DNA from: Candidatus Latescibacterota bacterium
Lineage (GTDB): Bacteria; JAAXHH01; JABIQT01
Length of the DNA: 28,513 bases
Assembly (NCBI GenBank): GCA_018667995.1
Contig: JABIQT010000703.1
Location: forward strand, 1 to 28,513
Direction of reading: 5' to 3'
The position numbers and the translations under genes were made by a program. This document shows, one piece after another, positions 8,905-17,622 of the stretch. The notes below the pieces were generated by a model. The model was not told the DNA's origin. It ran no database searches and saw only the letters and a list, made by a program, of their open reading frames with translations. How positions within the stretch are numbered: the first letter of the stretch is position 1; every line of letters begins with the position of its first letter.

Positions 8905-10173
8905 TCACTCAATGACCTTCAGTCCACCCATATATGGCTGCAATACCTCTGGCACCCGGATGGTACCCTCGGCCGTCTGATAGTGTTCAATAATGGCAAT
9001 CAGCGTACGTGGCAGGCCGAGTCCGGACCCATTCAGCGTATGGACGAGTTGCGATTTTCCCGATTTGGCCCGAAAGCGTATTTCCGAGCGTCTTGCCTGG
9101 AAATCCACAAAATTGCTGCAGGATGATACTTCCTGCCAGCGTTCTATTCCGGGCGCCCACGCCTCCAAATCATAGCACTTGGCGGCCGCAAAGCTCAGAT
9201 CGCCAGTGGCCAGGTTGAGTACGCGATAAGGGATTCCGAGTAATTGAAGTACCTCTTCTGCATCCTGAACAAGGCTCTCCAGCTCATCGTAGGAAGTATC
9301 TGGATGTGTGAACTTCACCATTTCTACCTTATCAAATTGGTGAAGACGTGTTAATCCGCGCGTGTCGCGTCCATAGGATCCTGCCTCGCGGCGAAAGCAT
9401 GGAGTGTACGCGGTGTAACGAATGGGTAGCTCTTCCTCGTTGAGTATTTCTCCCCGATGGATATTGGTAACTGGCACCTCTGCCGTAGGGATCAGGAAGA
9501 GGTCGTCTTCATCGATACGGTACATATCATATTCCATCTTCGGAATCTGACCTGTTCCGAACATGCTGTCGCGATTGACAACGAAGGGTGGCGAAATCTC
9601 AGTATAACCATGCTTCTGCGTGTGCAAATCAAGCATGAACTGTATGATTGCTCGCTCCAACCGGGCGCCTGCTCCCTTGTATATCATGAAGTTGCTTCCA
9701 GTGATTTTGCCAGGGCGCTGGAAATCCAGGATGTCAAGGGCTTCACCGATTTCCCAGTGCGGCTTACGCTGGAAGTCTACAACAGGAGTTTCTCCCCAAC
9801 GCCTTACCTCCTCGTTGGCAGATTCGTCTGGACCCACCGGAACCGACTCGTGAGGAATGTTGGGAATTCTGGTCAGTATCTCCTGTATGTCCGCTTCGAT
9901 CTTTGCCAATTCGGTATCGAGAGTCTTTACGTGCGCTGAGACCTCCCGCATTGCGGCTATCTGGACACTTGCGTCTTCTTGATTGCGCTTCATTTCAGCA
10001 ATTGCCTGGGACTCAGTATTGCGCTGGTTCTTGAGTCCTTCGACTTCCTTCAGTAAGTCCCTGCGACGCTGGTCGCTATCGGTATATGTACTGAAGTCCA
10101 ATCGCTCGTTCTTGTTTTTGACAGCTTCCTGGACGATATCGGGATTAGCGCGTACAAATTTCAGATCCAACAT
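8905..10173 (-). CDS. serS: Seryl-tRNA synthetase
   Basis: SerS charges tRNA-Ser (and tRNA-Sec) with serine in the cytoplasm. The 422 residues are a normal length. The N-terminal 100 residues are the charged antiparallel coiled-coil arm that grips the long variable arm of tRNA-Ser. The class II core shows the TAEVP motif (230-234), motif 2 (CFRREAGSYGRDTRGLTRLHQF, about 259-280, here with its usual arginines) and motif 3 (GSGLGLPRTL, about 382-391). The ATG at 10173 is preceded by AAAGGTGAT. It appears to be the first gene of the block that continues into the kinase, the PorX-type regulator and tsaE. Confidence 0.97.
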   Translation of the reverse strand: MLDLKFVRANPDIVQEAVKNKNERLDFSTYTDSDQRRRDLLKEVEGLKNQRNTESQAIAEMKRNQEDASVQIAAMREVSAHVKTLDTELAKIEADIQEILTRIPNIPHESVPVGPDESANEEVRRWGETPVVDFQRKPHWEIGEALDILDFQRPGKITGSNFMIYKGAGARLERAIIQFMLDLHTQKHGYTEISPPFVVNRDSMFGTGQIPKMEYDMYRIDEDDLFLIPTAEVPVTNIHRGEILNEEELPIRYTAYTPCFRREAGSYGRDTRGLTRLHQFDKVEMVKFTHPDTSYDELESLVQDAEEVLQLLGIPYRVLNLATGDLSFAAAKCYDLEAWAPGIERWQEVSSCSNFVDFQARRSEIRFRAKSGKSQLVHTLNGSGLGLPRTLIAIIEHYQTAEGTIRVPEVLQPYMGGLKVIE

Positions 10174-10245
10174 GAGATCACCTTTCGAGTTCTCTACATT
10201 CCTTGGGCGCTTGTATCAAGCGGTTTGGTATCAGCCATGCTCATC

Positions 10246-11253
10246 TCAGACCTGCTTACCGTGTTCCAGGATGACCATAGATGCTTCCAGATTCTTTACT
10301 GCTGCATGACCATTAACGAATGGCTCCGTGGCACTGTTCTGAATGGCACTGATAAACTGACGAACAGACAACTGCATGTAGTCTTCGGAGTCGACGGTAT
10401 CATCGCCGTGTTTGAGGAAGGCTCGGTAAACCCCGTGATCGTCGGCTTTGCCGAAGTAGTCCACGATAAACCCATTGATACCGAATCGTCGATTCATTCC
10501 TGAGTCCACACTCTTGCCCATCTCCGCATCTATCTCTGCGCCTCCGTACCGAAACCTGGCAACCGTTCTATGGGATGCAACGGTACATTCAATCGATGAC
10601 GCATCAAGGGTACCATCCGGCAACCAGTCGATGATCTGGCCCAGTGCGTGGGGCGCCATATCGATCCAGATCCCCTCATGGCTGCCGTATCTGCCAGAGA
10701 GACCTTTGGACTCCAGGAGGAAATGGAATTCCCGAATCTGCCCGATTGGTCCACGTTCTCGTTCGTAGAGCACTCGATATGATTCTCGTGCTGCCACATA
10801 TTGAGCATTCATGGCAAGCACTAACTGGCTGTCGGCGGCATAGTCAACGAGAACATGGGCGCTTTCCAGTAAATCTCGTAGCGTACTATCGCTCACACCC
10901 GCGGGGGCAGATGTCGCTTGCGCGAAGGCATCGTACGTCCCAGGTTTCGGCCAAACAAATGGCTTCTCGCAGTAGACATGGCATCCGGCTTCCAAAGCGT
11001 AACGGACTTGTTCGAGATGCACTTCCTGTGGTGAGGCGACGCAGACAACATCCAAGGATTCCTGATCGATCATCTGTCGACTGTCGGTATAGGCTGTGCC
11101 GCGAAACCCCACTGTCTCCGTCAACAATTTACTCGTCCGCTGGCAGCTATCTTCAGTGGTACCTGAGAAGGCTGCGATTCGACATCCTTCGGCCTGGAAC
11201 CATTTTGCATGCTGCTTCCCGATGCCGCTGGCGCCAATAATAGCAACGTTCAT
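10246..11253 (-). CDS. Gfo/Idh/MocA family oxidoreductase
   Basis: An NAD(P)-dependent sugar or sugar-derivative dehydrogenase of about 335 residues; the substrate cannot be told from sequence. The Rossmann fold opens the protein (MNVAIIGASGIGKQHAKW), the family EKP motif is in YCEKPFVWP, and the C-terminal domain has the GIWIDMAPHALGQ stretch with the Asp and His used in catalysis by relatives. An upstream in-frame ATG at 11265 exists, but the ATG at 11253 has GGAG seven bases ahead of it, so it is preferred. It has a likely promoter at 11325-11353 and is separated by 72 bases from serS. An insert-like stretch at about residues 110-125 may be lineage-specific. Confidence 0.88.
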   Translation of the reverse strand: MNVAIIGASGIGKQHAKWFQAEGCRIAAFSGTTEDSCQRTSKLLTETVGFRGTAYTDSRQMIDQESLDVVCVASPQEVHLEQVRYALEAGCHVYCEKPFVWPKPGTYDAFAQATSAPAGVSDSTLRDLLESAHVLVDYAADSQLVLAMNAQYVAARESYRVLYERERGPIGQIREFHFLLESKGLSGRYGSHEGIWIDMAPHALGQIIDWLPDGTLDASSIECTVASHRTVARFRYGGAEIDAEMGKSVDSGMNRRFGINGFIVDYFGKADDHGVYRAFLKHGDDTVDSEDYMQLSVRQFISAIQNSATEPFVNGHAAVKNLEASMVILEHGKQV

Positions 11254-11324
11254 TCGTATCTCCATTACTACAATGGATTTACATCCAGAGTCACCTTTGC
11301 GTTCCTGTCCACTGTTAGCATTTC

Positions 11325-11353
11325 AGTGTAAGGATTACCATTTAGGATGACAA
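11325..11353 (-). promoter_or_regulatory. Likely sigma-70 promoter for the oxidoreductase
   Basis: On the minus strand TTGTCA (11348-11353) and TACACT (11325-11330) are separated by 17 bases. They match five and four of six consensus positions. Transcription would start near 11318, giving a leader of about 65 bases before the start at 11253. Confidence 0.45.
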
Positions 11354-11385
11354 GTTCTTTCTAAGTGGCGAGCAGACCCTATACT

Positions 11386-11403
11386 GGCCTGTTTTAGCAG
11401 GCC
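11386..11403. terminator. Hairpin downstream of the permease operon, weak terminator candidate
   Basis: A 6-bp perfect stem (GGCCTG with CAGGCC) and a 6-base loop lie about 125 bases beyond the stop of the last permease gene and upstream of the oxidoreductase promoter. No T-tract follows on either strand, so the terminator role rests only on position. The rest of 11254-11529 shows no gene. Confidence 0.3.
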
Positions 11404-11529
11404 GTGGATAGTTCAAGCATGCCACGTGGGAGCACATATTCTAATCTTTGAAAACGTTGAAGTCTGGTTGGCGGATCGAGGTTGGTATGCTGACTCTGTG
11501 TGATGATCTGAAAGCACCGGGGCCGGTAC

Positions 11530-12777
11530 TCAGACTTCGTAGCGGAGTGCGTCAACAGGGTCAAGCTTGGCAGCGCGATTCGCCGGAAAGATGCCAAACA
11601 GGATACCGATTCCAGCTGAGACGACCACGGCGACCAATACCCAGTGCCAGGGAAGAGTGAATGGAAAGCCACCGATACTAGTAATGGCCAGGGCAAGAAG
11701 CAGTCCCGCGAGGATCCCAACGATGCCACCGATACTTGTCAAAGCAGTGGCTTCAATAAGGAACTGCCAGATGATCTCTTTACGAGTCGCACCGAGGGCC
11801 TTTCGTATTCCAATCTCCCGTGTTCGTTCCGTAACGGACACCAGCATGATCACCATGACACCAATTCCGCCGACCATGAGTCCGATCGACGAGATGATCA
11901 CGAGAACAAGTCCGATGGGGCCAGTAATACGCTGAATAAACTCCAGGGCCGCGTCCGACGTACTGAGGTAGAAATCATCTGGTTGTCCAGGACGTACCTT
12001 ACGACGTGCGCGAAGCAGCGACCTTACCTCTTCTCGAACCGACTCAAGGTGTTGTTTGCCGTCGATGATTAGTTGAATAAACATCGTTTCCCGCCTGGAC
12101 TTGAAGTCACGCGTGTAGGAAGTATATGGAATGACTACGAAATTCTCACGAAGGCTGCCGAATACTTTGGCGAAGACGCTTTCGTCTTCTTGAAAGACAC
12201 CTATGATTCTGTATTCCTGGTTACCCATACGGATAAACTTACCAACCGGATCGACCCCGGGAAAGAGCTCCTCAGCGGGACGGCTGCCGATGACCAGGAC
12301 CTTTCGACGTTTTTCCATCTCGAACTGGGTAAAGAATCGACCGTTGGCAACGCCCATATTATTGATTTGAGGAAAGAAGGTGGTCGTTCCTAATATCGCG
12401 ATGATTCTTGCCTTCCTGCCCTGATGACGAAGCGGACGATTCGTCTGGAAATGTATGTTGACACCCGCTGTATGGGGAATGCTCGTCAGTGACAGGGCAT
12501 CGCTTTCCGAGAGATCTTTACGTCTGCGGATCTGCTCCGATGCACGATCTCCACCGAAGAAGTTGAACTTCGTTACCTGCAAAACTACCGTATCACCACC
12601 AATTACATCCTGTTCGATCTTACTGCTCAATCCAGACAGAATTGCTACCATACCCATCAATGTGGATACGGCCACAGCCACACCCAGGATGACCAGACCA
12701 GACCGCAGCTTATGGCCCCATATGACATCGAGCGCCAGTTTTACGCTTTCTGAAAACTGGGTTTTTGGTTGATTCAT
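11530..12777 (-). CDS. ABC transporter permease, MacB/FtsX type (second of a pair)
   Basis: A 415-residue inner-membrane permease. It has one N-terminal TM helix (about 19-44), a large periplasmic MacB-like domain, and three C-terminal TM helices carrying the FtsX-type domain, ending in the typical FPANRAAKLDPVDALRYE. The stretch TREIGIRKALGAT between TM helices is the usual coupling region to the ATPase. A longer frame begins at 12888, but the ATG at 12777 overlaps the stop of the preceding permease as ATGA, which strongly favours it. Such permeases work with a periplasmic adaptor and an ATPase to move lipoproteins, peptides or drugs; the cargo is unknown. No ATPase gene is adjacent. Confidence 0.9.
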   Translation of the reverse strand: MNQPKTQFSESVKLALDVIWGHKLRSGLVILGVAVAVSTLMGMVAILSGLSSKIEQDVIGGDTVVLQVTKFNFFGGDRASEQIRRRKDLSESDALSLTSIPHTAGVNIHFQTNRPLRHQGRKARIIAILGTTTFFPQINNMGVANGRFFTQFEMEKRRKVLVIGSRPAEELFPGVDPVGKFIRMGNQEYRIIGVFQEDESVFAKVFGSLRENFVVIPYTSYTRDFKSRRETMFIQLIIDGKQHLESVREEVRSLLRARRKVRPGQPDDFYLSTSDAALEFIQRITGPIGLVLVIISSIGLMVGGIGVMVIMLVSVTERTREIGIRKALGATRKEIIWQFLIEATALTSIGGIVGILAGLLLALAITSIGGFPFTLPWHWVLVAVVVSAGIGILFGIFPANRAAKLDPVDALRYEV

Positions 12778-14003
12778 TCGTGCCTCAGAGCGTCGACGGG
12801 ATCCAATTGCGCTGCACGGTTGGCTGGGTAGATACCAAAAAACAGTCCCACGATCAATACGATGATAAGTGCTACTCCGATCGACCATCCCTTTACGGCA
12901 TACGGAAGCGGCGAGAACGACGCAATCATGTAGGCTGCAAAGAAACCTGCTGCGATCCCTACCAATCCGCCAATCATGGTAAGCGTTGTCGATTCCACAA
13001 GGAATTGGAGGAGGATATCGCGTCGTTGTGCTCCCAGGGCCTTTCGTATCCCAATTTCTCGGGTTCTTTCGGTGACCGCAACCAGCATGATGTTCATGAT
13101 TATTATGCCACCGATGACAAGCGTGATGCTTACGAGTCCGATCAAGGCGGAAAATATGCCCTGGCTGATTCCTTCCCAGAGACTCATGAGTGCTGCAGAA
13201 GTGGCAAGATGGAAATTATCGTCCTCACCTGGTCTCAGCTTTCGCCTGAGCCGCATCAGAGCTCGGGTATCCTCCATTGCAGCTGGAATGACATCGAGAT
13301 TGTCTGTCTTGATTGATACACTCAGGGAACGACGCGAGCCAAAGTGCTTCAGAAAACTGGTTACGGGTATGAAGATGAAGACGTTTTGATTGGCGCCAAG
13401 TATGGTGGTCTTTTCCTTGACCACCCCTACCACTTCATAGTGACGTCCCCCAAAGCGAATGCGCTGTCCTATGGGATCCTGAGAGGGAAATAGGGTCTCA
13501 CTCACATCCCAGCCGATGACACATACGGCGCGACGCTGCATAACATCAATCGGAACAAGGTGCCGGCCCAGGTAAATTGGCCACTTGCCCATGATCGGGT
13601 AGTCACTCAATCTGCCCGAAATCCCGACGCGATCTACGAATCGTTCACGAAAGGTGACTTTTCTATTGGTGCTGGCTGAGGCGTCTACGTATTTAGCCTG
13701 CGGGATATCTCGGGCAATGGCCTCCGCGTCATCGAGTGTGACGTTGGGGTATCGGAGGGATTTCAGGTAGAGATCAAAGTTGGTCAAGACGGACAGCTGA
13801 TTCACGCGTTCCAGGGAATAGACATCTGTCCCCTGGGATATGACCTCTTCTTCCACATAGGAATTCATGCCATCGATTATCGAAACGACAGCGATGATAG
13901 CCATGATCGACACAATGACACACAGGAGTGTAAGAAACGATCTGAGCTTATTCGCCCAGAGGGCGGCCAGAGCGATAATAATGGCTTCGATTGATTTGTG
14001 CAT
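12774..14003 (-). CDS. ABC transporter permease, MacB/FtsX type (first of a pair)
   Basis: A 409-residue paralogue of the next gene with the same plan: N-terminal TM helix (about 18-42), periplasmic MacB-like domain with the VCVIGWDVSETLFP segment, then three C-terminal TM helices and the ending YPANRAAQLDPVDALRHE. TREIGIRKALGAQ marks the ATPase-coupling loop. Its stop overlaps the next start by four bases, so the two are made together and may form a heterodimer. It begins 42 bases after the adaptor gene. The ribosome binding site is not obvious. Confidence 0.9.
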   Translation of the reverse strand: MHKSIEAIIIALAALWANKLRSFLTLLCVIVSIMAIIAVVSIIDGMNSYVEEEVISQGTDVYSLERVNQLSVLTNFDLYLKSLRYPNVTLDDAEAIARDIPQAKYVDASASTNRKVTFRERFVDRVGISGRLSDYPIMGKWPIYLGRHLVPIDVMQRRAVCVIGWDVSETLFPSQDPIGQRIRFGGRHYEVVGVVKEKTTILGANQNVFIFIPVTSFLKHFGSRRSLSVSIKTDNLDVIPAAMEDTRALMRLRRKLRPGEDDNFHLATSAALMSLWEGISQGIFSALIGLVSITLVIGGIIIMNIMLVAVTERTREIGIRKALGAQRRDILLQFLVESTTLTMIGGLVGIAAGFFAAYMIASFSPLPYAVKGWSIGVALIIVLIVGLFFGIYPANRAAQLDPVDALRHE

Positions 14004-14045
14004 GGAAGACCGGGGTTGCGACGTGCTTGCCGCCGCTGTGAGTGG

Positions 14046-15293
14046 TTATTCTACCTCGTCTTTTTTGTCCTCGATCTTTACGAGAGCGCTGTCTTTCATG
14101 GTGCGCAGTATCTCAAAGGGTCCCGTAACTACAACCATTTCCTCATCAATCCCAGATAAGACCTCAAAGCGCCTCTCGCCGGTCAGTCCAGTAGTGACGT
14201 GACGAAAAATGGCCATCTCATTTTCCACGACAAATACCCCTTCGCTGGATCGGTCACGGCGCCGGGTCAGGTTCGGTGAATCGTCATCCGACGATTCGTC
14301 TGTCTCCGACTCGGATGTTCGAACCGTCAAAGATTGTATGGGTATTGCCAATGCGTTGGAACGAACGCCGGTAATGATGTCAGCCACGCAGGAAAGTCCG
14401 GGACGCACATTCGGAATGGAGTCGGTCATTACGATAACGACCTCAAAGTTGATAGACTCCTGATCGCTCGCTCCTCCCGCCTGAGCGATTGGACTGTGCC
14501 CTATACGTTCGATGGCCCCATTGAAAACGGTATCAGGATACGCGTCCACGAGAATTTCCGCCGGCTGTCCGATGCGTAGATCCACCACATCCGTCTCATC
14601 GACCTCCACCCATGCCTCCATGTGAGACAGATTGGATACTGTCATGAGGATCGTACCGGGATTGTTGAATGTCCCCACGAAGGCATTTTCGCCTTCCCGG
14701 ATATTCAGGACCGTCACGACGCCGGATATGTCTGAATGTACATTAACTTTTGTCAGGTCGTGTTTGGCATTGCGCAGAGAAGCATCCAAGCGCGCGATTT
14801 CCTGAACCGATCCAGCTCTGCGTGCGACCTCAACATCATATGTGGAGCGCGCCCGTTGTACCAACTCCTCTGCGATCACATCGCGGCTGAGCAGTTCCTG
14901 CTGCCGTTCCAGTTCAATGCGTGCCTGATTCAGATTAGCCTCATTCAGCGTCAACGTTGCCTGGGCCGACCGGATGCTGGCCTCAAGTTGGCTCACAGCA
15001 GTCTGAGTGGGGGTAGGATCGATCCTCAGTAACAGTTCACCCTCGGTTACGTATTGGCCTTCCTCAACGGCGAGTTGGATCACCTTGCCGCTGATACTTG
15101 CGCTCACGTCAACTTTTCGAGTGGTCTGAATCCGTCCAGAGGCCGATACGCGAGCCGTGAGATTGCGGCGCTCCACGTTCTGAGTCTGCACAGTGACGGT
15201 TTCCTTGCGCTGGTAATTAATGTTGGCCCATACGATTGCCGATATGAGGACCACAACTACAATTCCTATAATGACCTTAGTTCGAATCGGCAT
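14046..15293 (-). CDS. Periplasmic adaptor (MacA/HlyD-type membrane fusion protein)
   Basis: A 415-residue membrane fusion protein that would link the inner-membrane permeases to an outer-membrane channel. One N-terminal TM anchor (about 7-24) is followed by a barrel/lipoyl half-motif (SASGRIQTTRKVDVSASISG), a long alpha-hairpin rich in Gln, Glu and Arg (about 80-165), the second lipoyl half (HSDISGVVTVLNIREGENAF), and a beta-barrel domain. A stretch of Asp, Ser and Arg at about 330-350 looks like a flexible surface loop. It lies 17 bases after the Yip1-family gene and 42 before the permeases. MacA is the nearest named relative by type, but orthology is not claimed. Confidence 0.9.
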   Translation of the reverse strand: MPIRTKVIIGIVVVVLISAIVWANINYQRKETVTVQTQNVERRNLTARVSASGRIQTTRKVDVSASISGKVIQLAVEEGQYVTEGELLLRIDPTPTQTAVSQLEASIRSAQATLTLNEANLNQARIELERQQELLSRDVIAEELVQRARSTYDVEVARRAGSVQEIARLDASLRNAKHDLTKVNVHSDISGVVTVLNIREGENAFVGTFNNPGTILMTVSNLSHMEAWVEVDETDVVDLRIGQPAEILVDAYPDTVFNGAIERIGHSPIAQAGGASDQESINFEVVIVMTDSIPNVRPGLSCVADIITGVRSNALAIPIQSLTVRTSESETDESSDDDSPNLTRRRDRSSEGVFVVENEMAIFRHVTTGLTGERRFEVLSGIDEEMVVVTGPFEILRTMKDSALVKIEDKKDEVE

Positions 15294-15310
15294 GGATTAT
15301 GTCTTCTCCT

Positions 15311-16063
15311 TTATAGCCAGGGCAGATACTTACCGAAGAATTCAGCAGCGACGATTTTGACGACTATCCAAAGGGTCCACAGTGAAAGCGGCACCATGGC
15401 GGCAGTCCTTGTCGTCATACGGAAGAGTACGCCAAAACCGATACTCAAGAGGCATATCCACAACCCCGTGAAGATATCAATGCTTTTCAAGATACGATAC
15501 ACCAGACTATCGGTCTCTAGGAAAGGGACAAGAGAACCCAGGTGAAGTGAGACTACCAATTCTTGCTGGTACACCGACAGTGATACCACCACCACTGTTC
15601 CGACAATGGTGATAAACTGGCTGTGCGCTATTATGGACAGAACGGATCTAAAGGATGCGTTTTGGCCCATCATTACTGTGTAAATCGCCCAGTATAATAG
15701 TGTGTACACAAGCATCTGGATGGGGACCATGATAATCGCTGCTATGGCGCCGATGACCATATTGGCAGTGCTGCCCGCCTGTGCCGATGCCTGTGCTATC
15801 TCTTCTTCAGTGGCATCCGGATTGAAACTTCGAATCTGAGATTCGACCATCGGACCGTTGAGCGGAGTGAGGAATGGAATTACAGACGCGCTCACAATCA
15901 TCAATATCAGAATAGGTCCCCATATAGTCGGCCTTTCTCTTACGGACTGGAATACCTTTCCGGGGAAAAACACGATACCGATCAAGCGGGAAAAGAGTCC
16001 CATTGCTTGCGTTTGTTCGTCGCCATGTTCCATATCTTTGGGTTGTGCCAGTTCGGTATCCAT
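15311..16063 (-). CDS. Yip1-family integral membrane protein
   Basis: A 250-residue protein with a short polar N terminus and about five hydrophobic helices (near 48-68, 100-125, 133-160, 195-215 and 222-240). The opening FSRLIGIVFFPGKVFQSVRERPTIWGP is the typical start of bacterial Yip1-domain proteins, whose function is largely unknown. The ATG at 16063 has GGAG six bases ahead. It is the first gene of the adaptor-permease unit, only 17 bases before the adaptor, a placement seen for this family next to export systems. A role in assembling or regulating that transporter is inference. Confidence 0.8.
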   Translation of the reverse strand: MDTELAQPKDMEHGDEQTQAMGLFSRLIGIVFFPGKVFQSVRERPTIWGPILILMIVSASVIPFLTPLNGPMVESQIRSFNPDATEEEIAQASAQAGSTANMVIGAIAAIIMVPIQMLVYTLLYWAIYTVMMGQNASFRSVLSIIAHSQFITIVGTVVVVSLSVYQQELVVSLHLGSLVPFLETDSLVYRILKSIDIFTGLWICLLSIGFGVLFRMTTRTAAMVPLSLWTLWIVVKIVAAEFFGKYLPWL

Positions 16064-16155
16064 TTAGTCTCCACATCGGTTCTCGCAGCCGACTGTATGC
16101 ATCCATCAATAATTGTAGATAGAGTCCAGATATTAGGAATTACTCGTAGCAACAC

Positions 16156-16184
16156 AATCTATGAAAAAAAGGTCATTGAGACAA
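16156..16184 (-). promoter_or_regulatory. Possible promoter for the Yip1-adaptor-permease unit
   Basis: On the minus strand TTGTCT (16179-16184) and TAGATT (16156-16161) are spaced by 17 bases, each matching four of six consensus positions. The leader would be about 85 bases. A run of seven T residues lies in the spacer. Confidence 0.35.
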
Positions 16185-16193
16185 GGCCTAGTG

Positions 16194-16208
16194 GCTTGAC
16201 GGTCAAGC
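16194..16208. promoter_or_regulatory. Inverted repeat in the divergent yip1 / barrel-protein gap
   Basis: GCTTGAC and GTCAAGC are perfect 7-base arms around a single G. The dyad sits just upstream of the possible minus-strand promoter and 150 bases before the plus-strand gene, so it could be an operator for either. It shares TTGAC/GTCAA arms with the dyad at 1736-1747. Confidence 0.35.
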
Positions 16209-16360
16209 AAACAAGAACGCGGGGTGTACAGTAGGGATTACATATTGACATGCGGGGAATTCCGAGCCTACTTACGCCGAACGAAACTCCACCTATATCG
16301 TCCTACCTTCGCGACTGCCGCGCGACTCATTCGCGTGCCGGTCGCTGCGGATCTGAATTA

Positions 16361-17620
16361 ATGCTCAAGATTGCCATGGAACGCGCCATTCATAGTCGTC
16401 TGGTAACCGTCCGCACCTTCTGCCTCCTCCTTATTGCGAATGCTTCAATTTGCGTCACCCCGCTACGATTGGATGCACAGTCACCGCCGTCTTCCCCGGA
16501 AACGTTGATGTTGCACGGTCGCTTCGATGTCCGGGGGCAGTACGGTACAATTCCCGGGCAGACGACCCTACTCGAGCGGGATTTTGAATGGTGGCGCAGA
16601 GGTGACGTGGGATTTTGGCAGTACCACTTGGAGCTTGGAGGTGAATCACGTTTGAGGGAAAATGTCACTGTTCGCCTGACACTTACAGCGAGAAGTAGGG
16701 ATTCTGATCGGGATTACGTGGCTTGGGGAAACGAGGTCGGTCTCTCGGCCAGGGTGAAGGAAGCCAGTATCAGTCTGAACCGGCTCTTTTCCTCGCGCGT
16801 AGCGCTTTCCGGGGGACGGCAACAGGTCGCATACCCGATGTTCACGCTTTACGATTACGTGGGTGGACGCTTGACTGTACGCGCCACCTCCTGGCTGTCT
16901 CTCGATTGGGGGCAGTGGCAAGTTTTCGAGGGGCGGAATATTGAGCTATCAGGCCAGTCATCTGATGACATCGATCTCTGGGGCCCTCAGGCGAAATTCG
17001 TGACGCCCACTGTGTCAGGAAAGGTCTATGCACTGATCCATTCCAAGGCAGGAGGCAGTGATGGGGTCAGCAACAATGTTCGACTACTCGGTCTCTCAGC
17101 TACCACCCGTTATTGGCAGGGCTTTTCTATCTACGGAGCCGGAGTATATCAGCATGGAAATAGTTCTGCTCCACTGATAGGTCAGAGAACTGTTCGTGCT
17201 TGGGCATTTCGAGGGAACCTGATTCTTAAAGCATCGGAGAAGCTGATAATGGGACTGGAGTACTGGCAAGGCTCCGGTGATGATCCCGGCACCGGGGGGA
17301 AGCTGGAGAATTTTCAACAGTTTGGATACCGGAACTCATTGGCGAAATCCAGTCAATTTTACCGGCCTGGACTGTCGAACTTACGTCTCGTACGATTCCG
17401 ACTTAAAGGTACGAAACGGTCGTTGACCGGCAGTGCCCACATCGCTCGAGTCGGTGAATCCCGTCCTGGCAAATGGTTCAGTACCGAAGTAGGCATCGCC
17501 GTTAGCTATGCCTATTCGAAGGATGTTTCGCTAAGGTGGCGCTACGGCAGTACTTTCAACGGAGACCGAATGCAGGTATTTGAGATGTCATCCGGGTTTA
17601 TAGGTAATGATCGGAGGTAG
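16361..17620 (+). CDS. Secreted beta-barrel protein, alginate-export/porin-like
   Basis: About 420 residues. From the ATG at 16361 the N terminus has basic residues, a hydrophobic core (TFCLLLIANASICV) and a plausible cleavage after LDAQ, so it is exported. The mature part is dominated by alternating polar/aromatic strands with many Tyr, Trp and Arg, and strand pairs such as FDVRGQYG, LELGGESRL, VALSGGRQQVAYP, LILKASEKLIMGLEYWQG and VGIAVSYAYSKDVSLRWRYG, typical of an outer-membrane barrel. The overall look resembles AlgE-like alginate-export or other carbohydrate porins, but that is a resemblance only. ATG codons at 16250 and 16376 are alternatives; 16361 has a weak GCGGA ahead of it. It ends two bases before the convergent TIGR02757 gene. 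Confidence 0.65.
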   Translation: MLKIAMERAIHSRLVTVRTFCLLLIANASICVTPLRLDAQSPPSSPETLMLHGRFDVRGQYGTIPGQTTLLERDFEWWRRGDVGFWQYHLELGGESRLRENVTVRLTLTARSRDSDRDYVAWGNEVGLSARVKEASISLNRLFSSRVALSGGRQQVAYPMFTLYDYVGGRLTVRATSWLSLDWGQWQVFEGRNIELSGQSSDDIDLWGPQAKFVTPTVSGKVYALIHSKAGGSDGVSNNVRLLGLSATTRYWQGFSIYGAGVYQHGNSSAPLIGQRTVRAWAFRGNLILKASEKLIMGLEYWQGSGDDPGTGGKLENFQQFGYRNSLAKSSQFYRPGLSNLRLVRFRLKGTKRSLTGSAHIARVGESRPGKWFSTEVGIAVSYAYSKDVSLRWRYGSTFNGDRMQVFEMSSGFIGNDRR

Positions 17621-17622
17621 GT

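Noticed and set aside
9457-9939. 160-codon open frame on the plus strand
   Set aside because: Antisense to the serS core, whose motifs are intact.
10208-10222. 6-bp hairpin with a 3-base loop between serS and the oxidoreductase
   Set aside because: No T-tract follows on either strand and the stem is short; not enough to call a terminator.
12778-12888. Longer start for the second permease
   Set aside because: The ATGA overlap at 12774-12777 with the upstream permease and the position of the first TM helix favour 12777.
12765-13316. 183-codon open frame on the plus strand
   Set aside because: It lies antisense to a clear permease gene; composition is that of a shadow frame and there is no ribosome binding site or known motif.
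15054-15545. 163-codon open frame on the plus strand
   Set aside because: Antisense to the adaptor and Yip1 genes, with no family features.
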